A stretch of 64,000 nucleotides of DNA from UBA8079 sp965205535 (GTDB lineage: Bacteria > Pseudomonadota > Alphaproteobacteria > UBA6615), in assembly GCA_965205535.1 (NCBI GenBank), contig CBDBHH010000005.1, positions 2,294,001-2,358,000 on the forward strand, given 5' to 3'. Below the pieces are notes generated by a model. It ran no database searches, had not been told where the DNA came from, and saw nothing but the letters and a program-made list of their open reading frames with translations. Made by a program: the position numbers and the translations under genes. Positions 33,606 to 43,106 of the stretch are shown here, piece by piece; position 1 is the stretch's first letter, and each line of letters opens with the position of its first letter.

Positions 33606-34810
33606 ACGCGGCGATTGAAGACGAAGACGAGCAGCAGCGCCGTGGTCAGGCCGAGGCCGGTGGTGGCCATCTGCGCGATGCCGAGCGGCAATGACGTAAG
33701 ATGCGGGACACTGGCCACCGTAAGCGTCAGGACGAACGCCCATCCCATATGTATGAAACCGCTGAGTGCCGATGCCGCACCGGCGTATGACGGTGTGACC
33801 GTATTGAGCGCCTGCGCATAGCAGCAGGCGAGCACCAGACCGGTGCCCAGGTTTGAAATGGCGAAGGCGCCGAGCACATGCAACGGCGTGACCTCGACCC
33901 CGCCGACTCCAAGTCCAAAGCCTAGCTGCAGCAACCCGCCGCTTGCGCTGGTCAGCGCGCCGGCCAGAACGATCCCGTCGATCGGTACCCGCAATGTCAG
34001 CCGGCCGGCAATGTAACTGCCGACCATATAAAACATTGGCATGACCATGACGCAGATGCCGTAGATCGCGGGTGGCACGTCCATCCGAATGATCAGGACG
34101 ATGGGCGACGCGGTCAGAAAGGCCTGCATGGCGCCGCTCGCCAATGCAACAGTCAGGCTGTATCCGACAAAGACCGGATTTCCCAATAGTCTGACATAGG
34201 TCACGAGCTGCTCGCCGATGTGTGCAGTCCGTCGCTGGCTGGGCGGCAAGGTCTCTTCGAGATAATGCAGTACGGCGAAGGTTGTGACGGCGCCGATCAG
34301 GCAGGTGAAATAGAACGTGGCACGCCAGTCAAACCAGGTCACGAGCTGACCGCCGAAGAGAGGCGCGGCTGACGGACCGACGGCCATCGCAATGGCGAGT
34401 GCACTCATCGCGCGCGCCGCCGCCGCGCCCTGGGCGGTATCGCGGATGATGGCGCGCGCCACGACCATGGTCGCGCAGGCTCCGCTGGCCTGCAGGGCGC
34501 GCGCGGTCAGAAGCAATTCGATGTCGGGTGCCAACGCCGCGGCGAGGCTGGCCAGACTGAACAATCCCAGGCCGCCGATGATCACACGCCGGCGTCCGAA
34601 GGAATCCGACAGGGGGCCGACGACGAGTTGTGCGATCGCGAAGGAACCGAGATAGGCCGGCAGCAACATTTGTGCGGCCGAAAGGCTTGTCTGCAGATCA
34701 TTCGCGATGCCCGGCAGTCCGGGCAGGAAAATCGTGGTGGCGAGCTGGCTCGCAAACATCATCGCGAACAGCAGCGGCATTGATGGCGCCTGGGGGGCGG
34801 CTCTGGTCAT
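33590..34810 (-). CDS. MFS exporter, Bcr/CflA drug-resistance type
   Basis: 406 residues with 12 predicted helices and the motif QLVVGPLSDSFGRRRVIIGGL between helices 2 and 3. Typical proton-driven efflux protein of the Bcr/CflA (bicyclomycin) branch. Monocistronic; a bidirectional terminator lies between its start and the OmpA-like gene. Confidence 0.92.
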   Translation of the reverse strand: MTRAAPQAPSMPLLFAMMFASQLATTIFLPGLPGIANDLQTSLSAAQMLLPAYLGSFAIAQLVVGPLSDSFGRRRVIIGGLGLFSLASLAAALAPDIELLLTARALQASGACATMVVARAIIRDTAQGAAAARAMSALAIAMAVGPSAAPLFGGQLVTWFDWRATFYFTCLIGAVTTFAVLHYLEETLPPSQRRTAHIGEQLVTYVRLLGNPVFVGYSLTVALASGAMQAFLTASPIVLIIRMDVPPAIYGICVMVMPMFYMVGSYIAGRLTLRVPIDGIVLAGALTSASGGLLQLGFGLGVGGVEVTPLHVLGAFAISNLGTGLVLACCYAQALNTVTPSYAGAASALSGFIHMGWAFVLTLTVASVPHLTSLPLGIAQMATTGLGLTTALLLVFVFNRRVQTGT

Positions 34811-34861
34811 GGCGTCATCAGTGATGTTGTCTCGTGGGACCGTTCCGCACGATCAGGAAAG

Positions 34862-34896
34862 AAAAAGGGCGCCGGCTGGTGCCGACGCCCTTTTCT
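34862..34896 (-). terminator. Rho-independent terminator of the OmpA-like gene
   Basis: AAAAGGGCG-C-CGGC / GCCG-A-CGCCCTTTT stem of about 14 bp with one mismatch and a TGGT loop. A and T runs on both sides permit termination in both directions. Placed directly after the OmpA-like gene stop at 34916. Confidence 0.85.
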
Positions 34897-34915
34897 TGTT
34901 CGGTATCAATGTCGC

Positions 34916-35770
34916 TTACGGCGCGACAGAAACCTCAACGCGACGGTTCTTGGCTTCGTCAACACCATCCGCGGTGCGCTTGGCCAGGAAGTCCTCGCCA
35001 TAGCCATCCATCTTCATGTTATCGCGCGAGATGCCGCGGATACGAAGAGCGGCTGCGACCACAGCGGCACGGCGCTTCGAAAGCGCATCGTTGCTGGCAG
35101 CGCTGCCGACCGTGTCGGTGTAACCGCTGACGACAACCTGAACCGGGCTGAAGTTCGCGGAATACTTGACCGCGTCGGTCAGAACCGCGTTTGCGGCCGC
35201 ATCAAGCTTGGCACCACCGGTCGGGAAGTTCACGACGAAGGTCTTGCCCTTCGGCGGCTTGGCTTTCTTCGCAGGCGCGGCTTCGGCAACGGCCGTTGCA
35301 TTACGCAGCGCCGGGATCAGCCCATCGAGCTGGTCGCGACATGCTTCGATATGCGGCGGCTGGTTGTTCTCTTCGAGTTCCTGGGTCCAGCACTCGTAGG
35401 CCACCTGTGCGGCGGCAGCGAGCTGCGGTGCGCGAACGCGGGCGCCGGCTTCAAGAACCTCAGCGAGCTCCTGGCGGGCCGTGGCGACATAGATCGCGTC
35501 GGCTTTCGGCAGGTTGCGCACGTTTGCTTCCGGAAGGTCAACCACCTTCTGGGGGTTCGCCGCTGCCATGGACTGGAGAGCGAAATAGTCGGCGTCGGCG
35601 TAGTCGCCTTCGGCCTGTTCGGACTGAGCCAGCCGCAGATAGCCGGCCGCCAGTGCGTTATCGAACTCTGTACTGTCCGCTGCAGTCATCTGCGCCTTGC
35701 CCAGTTGCTGCCCCGTGCACGCTGTCAGTGCGATCATTGCCGCGGCAGCGAGTAATGCCTTTTTGGTCAT
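34916..35770 (-). CDS. OmpA-family lipoprotein
   Basis: 284 residues. Signal and lipobox: MTKKALLAAAAMIALTACTGQ with the lipidated Cys at residue 18. A helical region to about 170 is followed by the OmpA C-terminal peptidoglycan-binding domain (VVVSGYTDTVGSAASNDALSKRRA and NRRVEV). It likely anchors the outer membrane to the cell wall. It has its own promoter and terminator, consistent with a highly expressed single gene. Confidence 0.93.
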   Translation of the reverse strand: MTKKALLAAAAMIALTACTGQQLGKAQMTAADSTEFDNALAAGYLRLAQSEQAEGDYADADYFALQSMAAANPQKVVDLPEANVRNLPKADAIYVATARQELAEVLEAGARVRAPQLAAAAQVAYECWTQELEENNQPPHIEACRDQLDGLIPALRNATAVAEAAPAKKAKPPKGKTFVVNFPTGGAKLDAAANAVLTDAVKYSANFSPVQVVVSGYTDTVGSAASNDALSKRRAAVVAAALRIRGISRDNMKMDGYGEDFLAKRTADGVDEAKNRRVEVSVAP

Positions 35771-35873
35771 CCTAAGGATCCCCTTGTAAAATTTATTCCG
35801 GTCGATGTTAGGGAACGACTTTACACGGCCCCCGCTCACATACTCCCCCGACCGGTTTTGTCCGATCGTGGGG

Positions 35874-35901
35874 ATTTTACCAAAGTAGAAAATTAATCCA
35901 A
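35874..35901 (-). promoter_or_regulatory. Putative promoter of the OmpA-like lipoprotein gene
   Basis: On the minus strand TTGGAT (35901-35896) and TAAAAT (35879-35874) are 16 bases apart, about 105 bases before the start codon, leaving a long 5' leader. Confidence 0.55.
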
Positions 35902-35926
35902 CCCGTTAGGTACCAAGATATGCAGT

Positions 35927-36412
35927 TTATGATTCATTCAGACATAGCATGAACAAAGCCAGCGCTTCCGCGGAAAACCGCCACATATTGGCGCTACGGT
36001 CGCCATTTCCGGTCTCAATCGTCGATACTTTGGACACAGGCCCGGATACGGCAATGCAAGTATGTCCCGCATCGTCGCCATATCTGTTACCCGTGGGCCC
36101 GGCGGCGCCCGTCTCTGCCAACCCCCAAGTTGCCCCGAGGCGCACGCGCAATGTCTCTGCCAGAAGCTGCGCAAACGGCTCGCTGCTGGAGCGAATACCG
36201 GCCATGTCCTCGTCCGTAATCCCGGCCAGACCCACACGGGATTCGCCGGTGTAGAGCACCCCGCCTCCCAGGAAATAGGCAGAGGCCCCCGGGACCGCGA
36301 GGAGCTGGGCTGATACCAAACCGCCGGCAGATGTCTCGGCGACGGCGACTGTCTCGCCGCGAGCCTTCAGCAGTTCGGCAATGGCGCTTGTGTGTTCGAG
36401 CAGGTCGGTCAT
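35927..36412 (-). CDS. pncC: CinA C-terminal-type nicotinamide-nucleotide amidase
   Basis: 161 residues: VAVAETSAGGLVSAQLLAVPGASAYFLGGGVLYT and WGLAETGAAGPTGNRYG are hallmarks of the CinA C-terminal domain, which deamidates NMN to nicotinic acid mononucleotide. Stand-alone form without the N-terminal MoCF domain. ATG at 36412 overlaps the stop of the DMT gene (ATGA), after GGAG. The frame is open farther upstream, but that part is antisense-like arginine-rich sequence. Confidence 0.88.
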   Translation of the reverse strand: MTDLLEHTSAIAELLKARGETVAVAETSAGGLVSAQLLAVPGASAYFLGGGVLYTGESRVGLAGITDEDMAGIRSSSEPFAQLLAETLRVRLGATWGLAETGAAGPTGNRYGDDAGHTCIAVSGPVSKVSTIETGNGDRSANMWRFSAEALALFMLCLNES

Positions 36413-37311
36413 GGCTTTTTCTCCATATTGGCGCTGGGGATGCGTATGTCGGTCAAGCGTAGCGACACGACGGCCGCGATGACCAGAGCGGCGCCGAGCA
36501 TTTGCAAGGTGCTCAGGGCCTGGCCGAGAATCAGGAATCCGAACATCAGGCTCGCCACGGGTTCCACGTTCATCGACATCGCGGCCGGGGCAGGCCCTGC
36601 AAGAGAGATGGCAACGAAGACGGTAACAATGGCGAAGGCGTAAGCGCTTGGTCCGATAAGGAAGCCGGTCCACCCCGACAGCGTCTGAGGCAGGGCGTAG
36701 TCGCCGGCGATCCAGGTGACGAGGGCGAATATGATCGACGCCGACAGCATCATGTGGAACGTGATCGGCTGGGAATCCCCGTCACCCACCAGCCGGTTGT
36801 TGAGGATGATTACGGTGGTGAGGCCCAGCGCCGCCATCGCGGCGAGGCCGACGCCCCGGAGGTCGAGTGCTGCGGCGCCCTGGATATCGAGCGCCAGGAC
36901 GAGCCCGAAGAACGCCACGAGCAATGCGCCGACAGACAGGAATGTCGGTCGTTCCTGGCCGCTGACCCATGTGTAGATGCTTGTCAGAAGCGGGAAGGTG
37001 TAGAGGATCAGGATGGCGAGGGCGACGGGGATAAACTGGATCGATGCCAGCGTGCCATAGGAATAGATCGCGAGCAGGCCGCCGATCGCGATCGCTGCCA
37101 ACCTGCGCCGCATCGGCATGTGCAGGCTCCGCCGGTTCGCGAGAATGATGATCAGAACGAGGATGGCCGCGAGCGCCGAGCGCAGGGTCAGGAATGTCAG
37201 GGGGTTTGTGCCGCCTTCATAGGCCACCTTTGCCGCGGTGGAATTCGTGGCAAAGCCTATACCGGCGGCACCCGCCAATGCGGCACCGAGCAACATGTTG
37301 GGACGTGACAT
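36409..37311 (-). CDS. EamA/DMT-superfamily transporter
   Basis: About 300 residues with ten hydrophobic segments and two EamA repeats (…AAGIGFATNSTAAKVAYEGG… and …SMNVEPVASLMFGFLILGQALS…). Probably exports a metabolite or amino acid. The ATG at 37311 fits helix 1; a further ATG at 37356 is possible. Co-translated with pncC. Confidence 0.88.
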   Translation of the reverse strand: MSRPNMLLGAALAGAAGIGFATNSTAAKVAYEGGTNPLTFLTLRSALAAILVLIIILANRRSLHMPMRRRLAAIAIGGLLAIYSYGTLASIQFIPVALAILILYTFPLLTSIYTWVSGQERPTFLSVGALLVAFFGLVLALDIQGAAALDLRGVGLAAMAALGLTTVIILNNRLVGDGDSQPITFHMMLSASIIFALVTWIAGDYALPQTLSGWTGFLIGPSAYAFAIVTVFVAISLAGPAPAAMSMNVEPVASLMFGFLILGQALSTLQMLGAALVIAAVVSLRLTDIRIPSANMEKKP

Positions 37312-37421
37312 CGTGTGCCGTTTCAGTGGACCATGTGTTCGCGTGACATTGGACATATCGGACGCGCCGATCAACACATCAGGTTCAATCGGCGATATCG
37401 GTATCTGCAGAGCAGGAGAGA

Positions 37422-38861
37422 GTGGTGACGGCGTTTGATGAATTTGAAGACCATGACGCAGTGGGATTGGCAACGCTGATCAGGGAAGGTGAAGTCACGG
37501 CCGCCGATGTACTTGAAGCCGCGATTGCCCGCTGCGAGGCGCGCAATCCGGCACTTAATGCGGTTGTTATGGAGCTTTATGACCACGGCCGGACGGCAGT
37601 GGCTGGCGATCTTCCCGATGGCCCGCTGGCGGGTGTTCCTTATCTGATCAAGGACCTCGGGGCGGCCCTGGCCGGGACGCCTACGACGGGCGGCAGCAAG
37701 TTCATGGCCGGTGTTGTGCCGGACGCGGACAGTGAAACCGTCACGCGCCTGAAGGCGGCGGGGATGGCGATCTTCGGCAAGACCAACACCTGCGAGTTCG
37801 GCATGTCGATCACCTGTGAGCCGCAGCTTTACGGCCCGACACGCAACCCATGGGATGACGCGGTCACCCCCGGCGGGTCGTCGGGTGGGGCGGCCTCCGC
37901 GGTGGCTGCGCGCATTTTGCCCGCGGCCCACGCCAGCGACGGGTTCGGGTCCATACGTGTGCCGGCGTCGTGTTGCGGGCTGGTCGGGATGAAGCCGACG
38001 CGTGGCCGCAACAGCTTCTCGCCGGGGCTCGGTGAGCGCATGGGTGGGATTGTTGCCGAGCACACGGTCTCGATTTCCGTGCGCGATCACGCAGCGATCC
38101 TCGATGCGACGGCGGGCCCGGCACCGGGAGATCCGTACTATGCGCCGCCACCGTCACGGCCATTTCTGGATGAAGTGGGGGTCGATCCGGGGAAACTGCG
38201 GATCGGGTTCAGTTATGGCGGGGCCACGGGTGCACGTACGGATGGCGAGCATACACGCGTGCTCGACGAGACCCTGTCGGTGCTGGCGGGGCTCGGCCAT
38301 GACCTGGTCGAGGCAGATCCGCCCCTCGACAATGATGAGATGCAGGAGATTTTTCGCACCCTGATGGCGTCGAATGCGGCGCAGACCATTCGCTTGCATC
38401 CGACCAAGGGGCGCTTGCCGGAACCGGGCGAGGTCGAGAATGTCGTCGCGGCGACGGCTGAGAAGGGCAAGAGCGTGACCGGATACGATGTGTTCCTGGC
38501 GCAGGGCCGGATGCATCAGGCCGGCCGGCGCATGGCGGCGTTCCACGACGATTACGATGTACTGTTAACCCCGGGGCTCGGTCACATGCCGCCGAAGCTC
38601 GGTTGGCTCGACATGATGATGGACGATGCCGATGAGTATTGGGGTCGGGTGGCCGCGTTTTCCCCGTTCACGGTCTGGTTCAACCTGACCGGTCAGCCGG
38701 CGATCAGTCTGCCCGTGGGGACGACCGATGAAGGTTTCCCGGTTTCGGTTCAGGCAGTCGGACGCTTTGCGGATGAGGCGACGTTATTCCGCCTTTCGGC
38801 GCAGCTCGAGGAGGCGATGCCGTGGCGTGACCGAAAACCGCCGGGGCTTCCGGCCGCCTGA
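37422..38861 (+). CDS. Amidase (amidase-signature family)
   Basis: 479 residues with the Ser-Ser-Lys triad: PYLIKDLGAAL (Lys), TPGGSSGGAASAVAA (second Ser) and DGFGSIRVPASCCG (nucleophile region). Starts at GTG 37422 after AGGAGAG. The usual D-x-G-G-SIR context is DGFGSIR here, a mild variant. Hydrolyses amide bonds; substrate unknown. Converges tail-to-tail on a second amidase with only five bases between stops. Confidence 0.92.
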   Translation: MVTAFDEFEDHDAVGLATLIREGEVTAADVLEAAIARCEARNPALNAVVMELYDHGRTAVAGDLPDGPLAGVPYLIKDLGAALAGTPTTGGSKFMAGVVPDADSETVTRLKAAGMAIFGKTNTCEFGMSITCEPQLYGPTRNPWDDAVTPGGSSGGAASAVAARILPAAHASDGFGSIRVPASCCGLVGMKPTRGRNSFSPGLGERMGGIVAEHTVSISVRDHAAILDATAGPAPGDPYYAPPPSRPFLDEVGVDPGKLRIGFSYGGATGARTDGEHTRVLDETLSVLAGLGHDLVEADPPLDNDEMQEIFRTLMASNAAQTIRLHPTKGRLPEPGEVENVVAATAEKGKSVTGYDVFLAQGRMHQAGRRMAAFHDDYDVLLTPGLGHMPPKLGWLDMMMDDADEYWGRVAAFSPFTVWFNLTGQPAISLPVGTTDEGFPVSVQAVGRFADEATLFRLSAQLEEAMPWRDRKPPGLPAA

Positions 38862-38866
38862 AGTTG

Positions 38867-40279
38867 CTAGACGTAGCCCGGTGCCGCGGCGAATGGCTGC
38901 GCTTTTTCGTAGGCGCGTGCGGTCCTGAGCACCAGCGCGTCTTCCCAGTGGCGGCCGACAAGCTGGAATGCAACGGGCAGGCGTTCGCTCCCTAACCCGC
39001 AAGGGACGGAACAGGCCGGTTGCATGGTCAGGTTGAACGGATAGGTGAACGGGCACCAGTCGACCCACTGCTTCATGTCCCGCCCGTCGGGCACGGTCTT
39101 GCCGGCCTCGATCGCTTCCAGCGGCATTTGCGGGGTCAGCAGCAGGTCATAATTCTCGTGAAACACGGCCATCCGGTTGCCCAGCTCGACGCGTGCGGCG
39201 TGGGCGCCCACCAGGTCGGTGACGCTTAGCTTGCGCCCTTCCTCGGCGATGGCCAGCAGACCGGGATCCATGAGTTCATGTTTGTCGGCCGGTATCTGGT
39301 CCACCAGCCACGCATCTGCCGCAGCCCAGATGACTTCGATGATCGGCCGGACGGGCGGAATGTCGGGATCGACCTCTTCGACGACGGCACCAAGTTCACG
39401 CAAGGTTTCGGCAGCCGCAGCGACGGCGGCGGCGACATCGTCATCCGCCCAGCCATTCTCGCCCAGGGTCGGGCTGTAGGCGATACGTACGCCTTCGATG
39501 CCGGCGTCGAGGGCGTTCAGATAGTTTTCGTTCTGGGCCGATGCCGGGGCGGCCATCGAATCTCGCGAATCCGCGCTGGCGAGAATATTCAGCATCAACG
39601 CGGCGTCGGTCACCGTCCGGGTCATGGGGCCCATGTTGGCCAGGTTGCCGATATGGCCGGGCAGGGGATAGTTGGGCACGAGGCCGAAGGTCGGCTTGTG
39701 GCCGAAGATGCCTGCGAAGGCAGCGGGAATCCGGATCGAACCTGCCGCGTCCGAGCCTTGATGCAAAGGCCCCATGAAGGACGCGCAGGCCGAAGACGCA
39801 CCACCGGAAGATCCCCCCGGCGTGCGCTCAGGGTTCCACGGGTTGCGCGTGATCCCGGTGAGCGGGTTGTCGGTGACACCCTTCCAGCCGAATTCGGGCG
39901 TCGTTGTTTTGCCGGTGAGCACCGCCCCCGCTTCGCGAAGGCGCGCCGTCGCCGGGGCATCTTCATCCCACGGACCGTCGGGGTTGCCCGTGCGCGATCC
40001 ACGCATGGTGGGCCAGCCCTTGGTGAGGGTCAGGTCCTTGATCGAAACGGGAACACCGTCGATAGCGGACAGAGGTTCGCCTTTTTGCCAGCGCGCTTCC
40101 GATGCGCGCGCTGTCTCAAGCGCAGAGTCCGGGTCGACCAGGCAGAAGCAGTTCAGGGTCGGGTTGTGCGTCTCGATCTGATCGAGCACGGCCTGCGTTG
40201 CATCCACAGGTGAAGCCTCGCCACTGGCGTACAGATCACTCAGCTGGGTGGCGGTAAGTGCAGCAAGATTGTCAGTCAT
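38867..40279 (-). CDS. Amidase (amidase-signature family), second copy
   Basis: 470 residues with VSIKDLTLTKGWPTMRGS, TPGGSSGGASSACA and GSDAAGSIRIPAAFAG, a complete triad. ATG at 40279 overlaps the stop of the aminotransferase by eight bases. Only moderately similar to the neighbouring amidase, so the pair is not a recent duplication. Likely part of an operon with the aminotransferase. Confidence 0.93.
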   Translation of the reverse strand: MTDNLAALTATQLSDLYASGEASPVDATQAVLDQIETHNPTLNCFCLVDPDSALETARASEARWQKGEPLSAIDGVPVSIKDLTLTKGWPTMRGSRTGNPDGPWDEDAPATARLREAGAVLTGKTTTPEFGWKGVTDNPLTGITRNPWNPERTPGGSSGGASSACASFMGPLHQGSDAAGSIRIPAAFAGIFGHKPTFGLVPNYPLPGHIGNLANMGPMTRTVTDAALMLNILASADSRDSMAAPASAQNENYLNALDAGIEGVRIAYSPTLGENGWADDDVAAAVAAAAETLRELGAVVEEVDPDIPPVRPIIEVIWAAADAWLVDQIPADKHELMDPGLLAIAEEGRKLSVTDLVGAHAARVELGNRMAVFHENYDLLLTPQMPLEAIEAGKTVPDGRDMKQWVDWCPFTYPFNLTMQPACSVPCGLGSERLPVAFQLVGRHWEDALVLRTARAYEKAQPFAAAPGYV

Positions 40280-41669
40280 CCATCGTCCCCTGGTCACGCA
40301 GCATCGCAAGTGTGTCGTCGAGCGCACGCGTGAAACGCTTGATCATCTCCGCGATCTCGTCCTTGTTGATAATCAGCGGCGGGCAGAATGAGATGGTGTC
40401 GCCGATGGCACGCACGATCAGCCCATGTTCCTCCGCGCGTTCATTGCAGTAGGGGCCGACGCCGAGTGCCGGGTCGAAGGCCTCGCCCGTCGTCCTGTCG
40501 CGGACCAGTTCCACACCAGCCACGAGGCCCTTGCCGCGCACTTCGCCGACGAGGGGGTGTTCGAGCAGCGCTTCTAATCCACCCATGAAGTGCGGTTCCA
40601 TGGCCCGAACATGGCCGACGATGTCTTCCTCTTCGTAGATGCGCAGGGTTTCGCGGGCCACGGCCGCCGACACCGGATGTCCGGAATAGGTGAAACTCAG
40701 CCCGAACACGCCGACCCGGTCGCTTTCTTCCGCGATCACGTCGAACACGCGGGCATTCACCATCAGTGCCGAAATCGGGATGTATGCGCTCGACAGGCCC
40801 TTGGCGCAGACCAGCATATCGGGCTCCAGGCCCATCGTGGTCGTGCCGAACATATTGCCGGTTCGCCCGAAGGCCGTGATCACCTCGTCGGCAATCAGCA
40901 GCATGTCGTGCTTGCGGATGACCGCCTGGATTTTCTCGTAATAGGTCGGCGGCGGCACGATCACGCCGCCAGAGCCCATGATCGGCTCTGTGAAGAACGC
41001 GCCCACCGTCTCGGGACCCTCGGCCTCGATCAGCGCGTCGAGTTCATCGGCCAGGCGGGTGGCGAAATCTTCCTCGCTCTCGCCCGGTTTTGCGTAGCGA
41101 TAGTGATGGGGCGGGGTGACATGCAGGAAGCCGTCGAGCGGCAGTCCGAATGACGCGTGATTGTAGTGCATGCCCGACAGGCTGGCCGAGGCAATCGTGT
41201 TGCCGTGATAGGCGCGTTGATGGGCGATGATCTTTCGCTTCTCGGGCTTGCCCATCGCGTGCCAGTAGTACCAGACGATCCGCGCGGCGCTGTCGTTGCC
41301 TTCCGAGCCTGAATTGGCGAACCAGATTTTCGACATTGGCACAGGCGCGAGTTCGAGCAGCTTCTCCGCCAGGTCGATCACCGGCGAATGGCTCTTGTGA
41401 TTGGTGAGGTGATAGTAGGGCAGGCGGGCCATCTGGTCGGCGGCGGCCTTGACCAGCCGGTCCTGCCCGTAGCCCAGCGAGATACACCACAGGCCAGCCA
41501 TGCCCTCGATGTATTTCTTGCCATGGGCATCCGCGACCCAAACGCCCTTGCCCTCTTCGATGACGACAGGGCCTTTGTCCAGATGCGTCTTCAGGTTGGT
41601 GAGCGGGTGGATTACCGATGCGGCATCACGCGCTTCGGGCGAGTTTGGGCGAGGTGAATCGTCGGGCAT
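40272..41669 (-). CDS. Class III PLP-dependent aminotransferase
   Basis: 465 residues: WFANSGSEGNDSAARIVWYYW (PLP phosphate binding), HQRAYHGNTIAS, LLIADEVITAFGRTG (PLP Asp) and CAKGLSSAYIPI (Schiff-base Lys). The length and motifs fit omega-amino acid:pyruvate or putrescine-type transaminases. ATG at 41669 has GGAG six bases upstream. Co-transcribed with the downstream amidase. Confidence 0.94.
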   Translation of the reverse strand: MPDDSPRPNSPEARDAASVIHPLTNLKTHLDKGPVVIEEGKGVWVADAHGKKYIEGMAGLWCISLGYGQDRLVKAAADQMARLPYYHLTNHKSHSPVIDLAEKLLELAPVPMSKIWFANSGSEGNDSAARIVWYYWHAMGKPEKRKIIAHQRAYHGNTIASASLSGMHYNHASFGLPLDGFLHVTPPHHYRYAKPGESEEDFATRLADELDALIEAEGPETVGAFFTEPIMGSGGVIVPPPTYYEKIQAVIRKHDMLLIADEVITAFGRTGNMFGTTTMGLEPDMLVCAKGLSSAYIPISALMVNARVFDVIAEESDRVGVFGLSFTYSGHPVSAAVARETLRIYEEEDIVGHVRAMEPHFMGGLEALLEHPLVGEVRGKGLVAGVELVRDRTTGEAFDPALGVGPYCNERAEEHGLIVRAIGDTISFCPPLIINKDEIAEMIKRFTRALDDTLAMLRDQGTMDD

Positions 41670-41731
41670 GCCGGTCTCCAGTCTGGAAGCCATCATGATA
41701 CATCACCGAAACCCGGTGCGGTATCGGTGGG

Positions 41732-43087
41732 CTATGCGGCCAGCTTGATACCCTTGAGGACGCGCCGGCCGGATTTGGCGAGTTCATCCATCTTGCCGCG
41801 CAGACCGCGATATTTGAGCTTGCCGTTCTGCTTCTGGATCTTGCCCGCGATCATGACCGTGTCCACGTTGCCGCCATGGGCGTGGAAGACCACGCTTTCG
41901 ATCGGGTTGTGAACCGGGAACAGGTTCAGGTCGTTCCCATTGATCATAATGATATCGGCCTGTTTGCCGACCTTGAGTGAGCCGACTTTCCGCTCCAGGC
42001 CCATCGCCCTGGCAGCGTTGATGGTCGCCCATTCAAGCGCTTCGCGCGGTTTGATCGAAAGGCTGCCCACCATGGCCTTGGTCTTGTGGAACGTCGCCTG
42101 ATTGTCGAGCAGGCGTTGGGGCTGCATGGCCATGCGCATCACCGTGAACATATCGCCGGAGATGTTGCACTCCACATCAATGCCGATGCTCGGCTTGCCG
42201 CCCAGTGCGCGCACACGCCCGATCAACGGGTTGCCGTGCCCCATCTGGATCTCGACTTCGGGCGTGATTGTTGTCGACGCACCGCTGTCGATGACGAGCT
42301 TGAGTTCCGCGTCCGACAGGTAGTTGCCGTGAACCATGTTGTGCCGGCGGTCGAGCAAATTGAGTTTGGCGAGTTTCTTGTAGCCGTCGGGGTTCAGACG
42401 ATTGGGCGCGCCCCAGACATGGGTGCTGATGATCAGGTCGAGTTCCTTGGCCAGTCGGAAATCATGCTCAACGACGTCCCATGTAGAAAAGTCGACACCG
42501 AGTGCCGACATCGCCAGCGTGACGAGGCCGTCGTCGTCGGACAGGGCGCCTGCGCGCAATCTCTCCAGCTCGGCCCGCGGGTGCGGAATTTCGCTGAAAT
42601 GTTTTGCGCCTTTTTTGGCGTCGGGTTTGGGTGAGCCGTGGCCGAACAGGGCCCGCACTCCCGCTTCCTGTAGCCCCCGAACGCCGGCATCGGAATGGGC
42701 CGGGGTCGAGTTGTTGTGGCACCAGTCGAATATTGTGGTCGCACCCAGATTGATCTGGTTCAGGGCACCAACAAGATTGCCGAGATAGGTATCGTTCGCT
42801 GTGTAGCGCGGCGCGATCGTGGCGTGCATCTGGTGCAGATATTCAGGAATGGACCAGTTGCCTGCGACCCCACGAATGCCGGTCTGCCAGGTGTGAAGAT
42901 GGGCATTCACGAAGCCCGGCATAACGATCATGCCGGTCGCATCGATCACTTTTGCGCCCGGTGAACGGATCGACTTGCCGATTTTCTCGATTTCGCTGCC
43001 ATTGACGAGAATGTCGCCCTTGGCCAAGTCACCGGTCTTGCGGTCCATCGATATGATGGCGCCGCCCTTGATGAGGGTCTTGGTCAT
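41732..43087 (-). CDS. Atz/Trz-type amidohydrolase (chlorohydrolase/cytosine deaminase family)
   Basis: 451 residues. PGFVNAHLHTWQTGIRG holds the HxH metal site, THVWGAPNR and MVHGNYLSD add His ligands, and a conserved end NAARAMGLERKVGSLKVGKQADIIMI closes the composite beta domain. The family removes amino or chloro groups from heterocycles or guanidines. Three genes on this strand (HIBADH-like, this one, aminotransferase) may form a run. Confidence 0.92.
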   Translation of the reverse strand: MTKTLIKGGAIISMDRKTGDLAKGDILVNGSEIEKIGKSIRSPGAKVIDATGMIVMPGFVNAHLHTWQTGIRGVAGNWSIPEYLHQMHATIAPRYTANDTYLGNLVGALNQINLGATTIFDWCHNNSTPAHSDAGVRGLQEAGVRALFGHGSPKPDAKKGAKHFSEIPHPRAELERLRAGALSDDDGLVTLAMSALGVDFSTWDVVEHDFRLAKELDLIISTHVWGAPNRLNPDGYKKLAKLNLLDRRHNMVHGNYLSDAELKLVIDSGASTTITPEVEIQMGHGNPLIGRVRALGGKPSIGIDVECNISGDMFTVMRMAMQPQRLLDNQATFHKTKAMVGSLSIKPREALEWATINAARAMGLERKVGSLKVGKQADIIMINGNDLNLFPVHNPIESVVFHAHGGNVDTVMIAGKIQKQNGKLKYRGLRGKMDELAKSGRRVLKGIKLAA

Positions 43088-43106
43088 TGGTGGGTTCCTT
43101 GAAAAT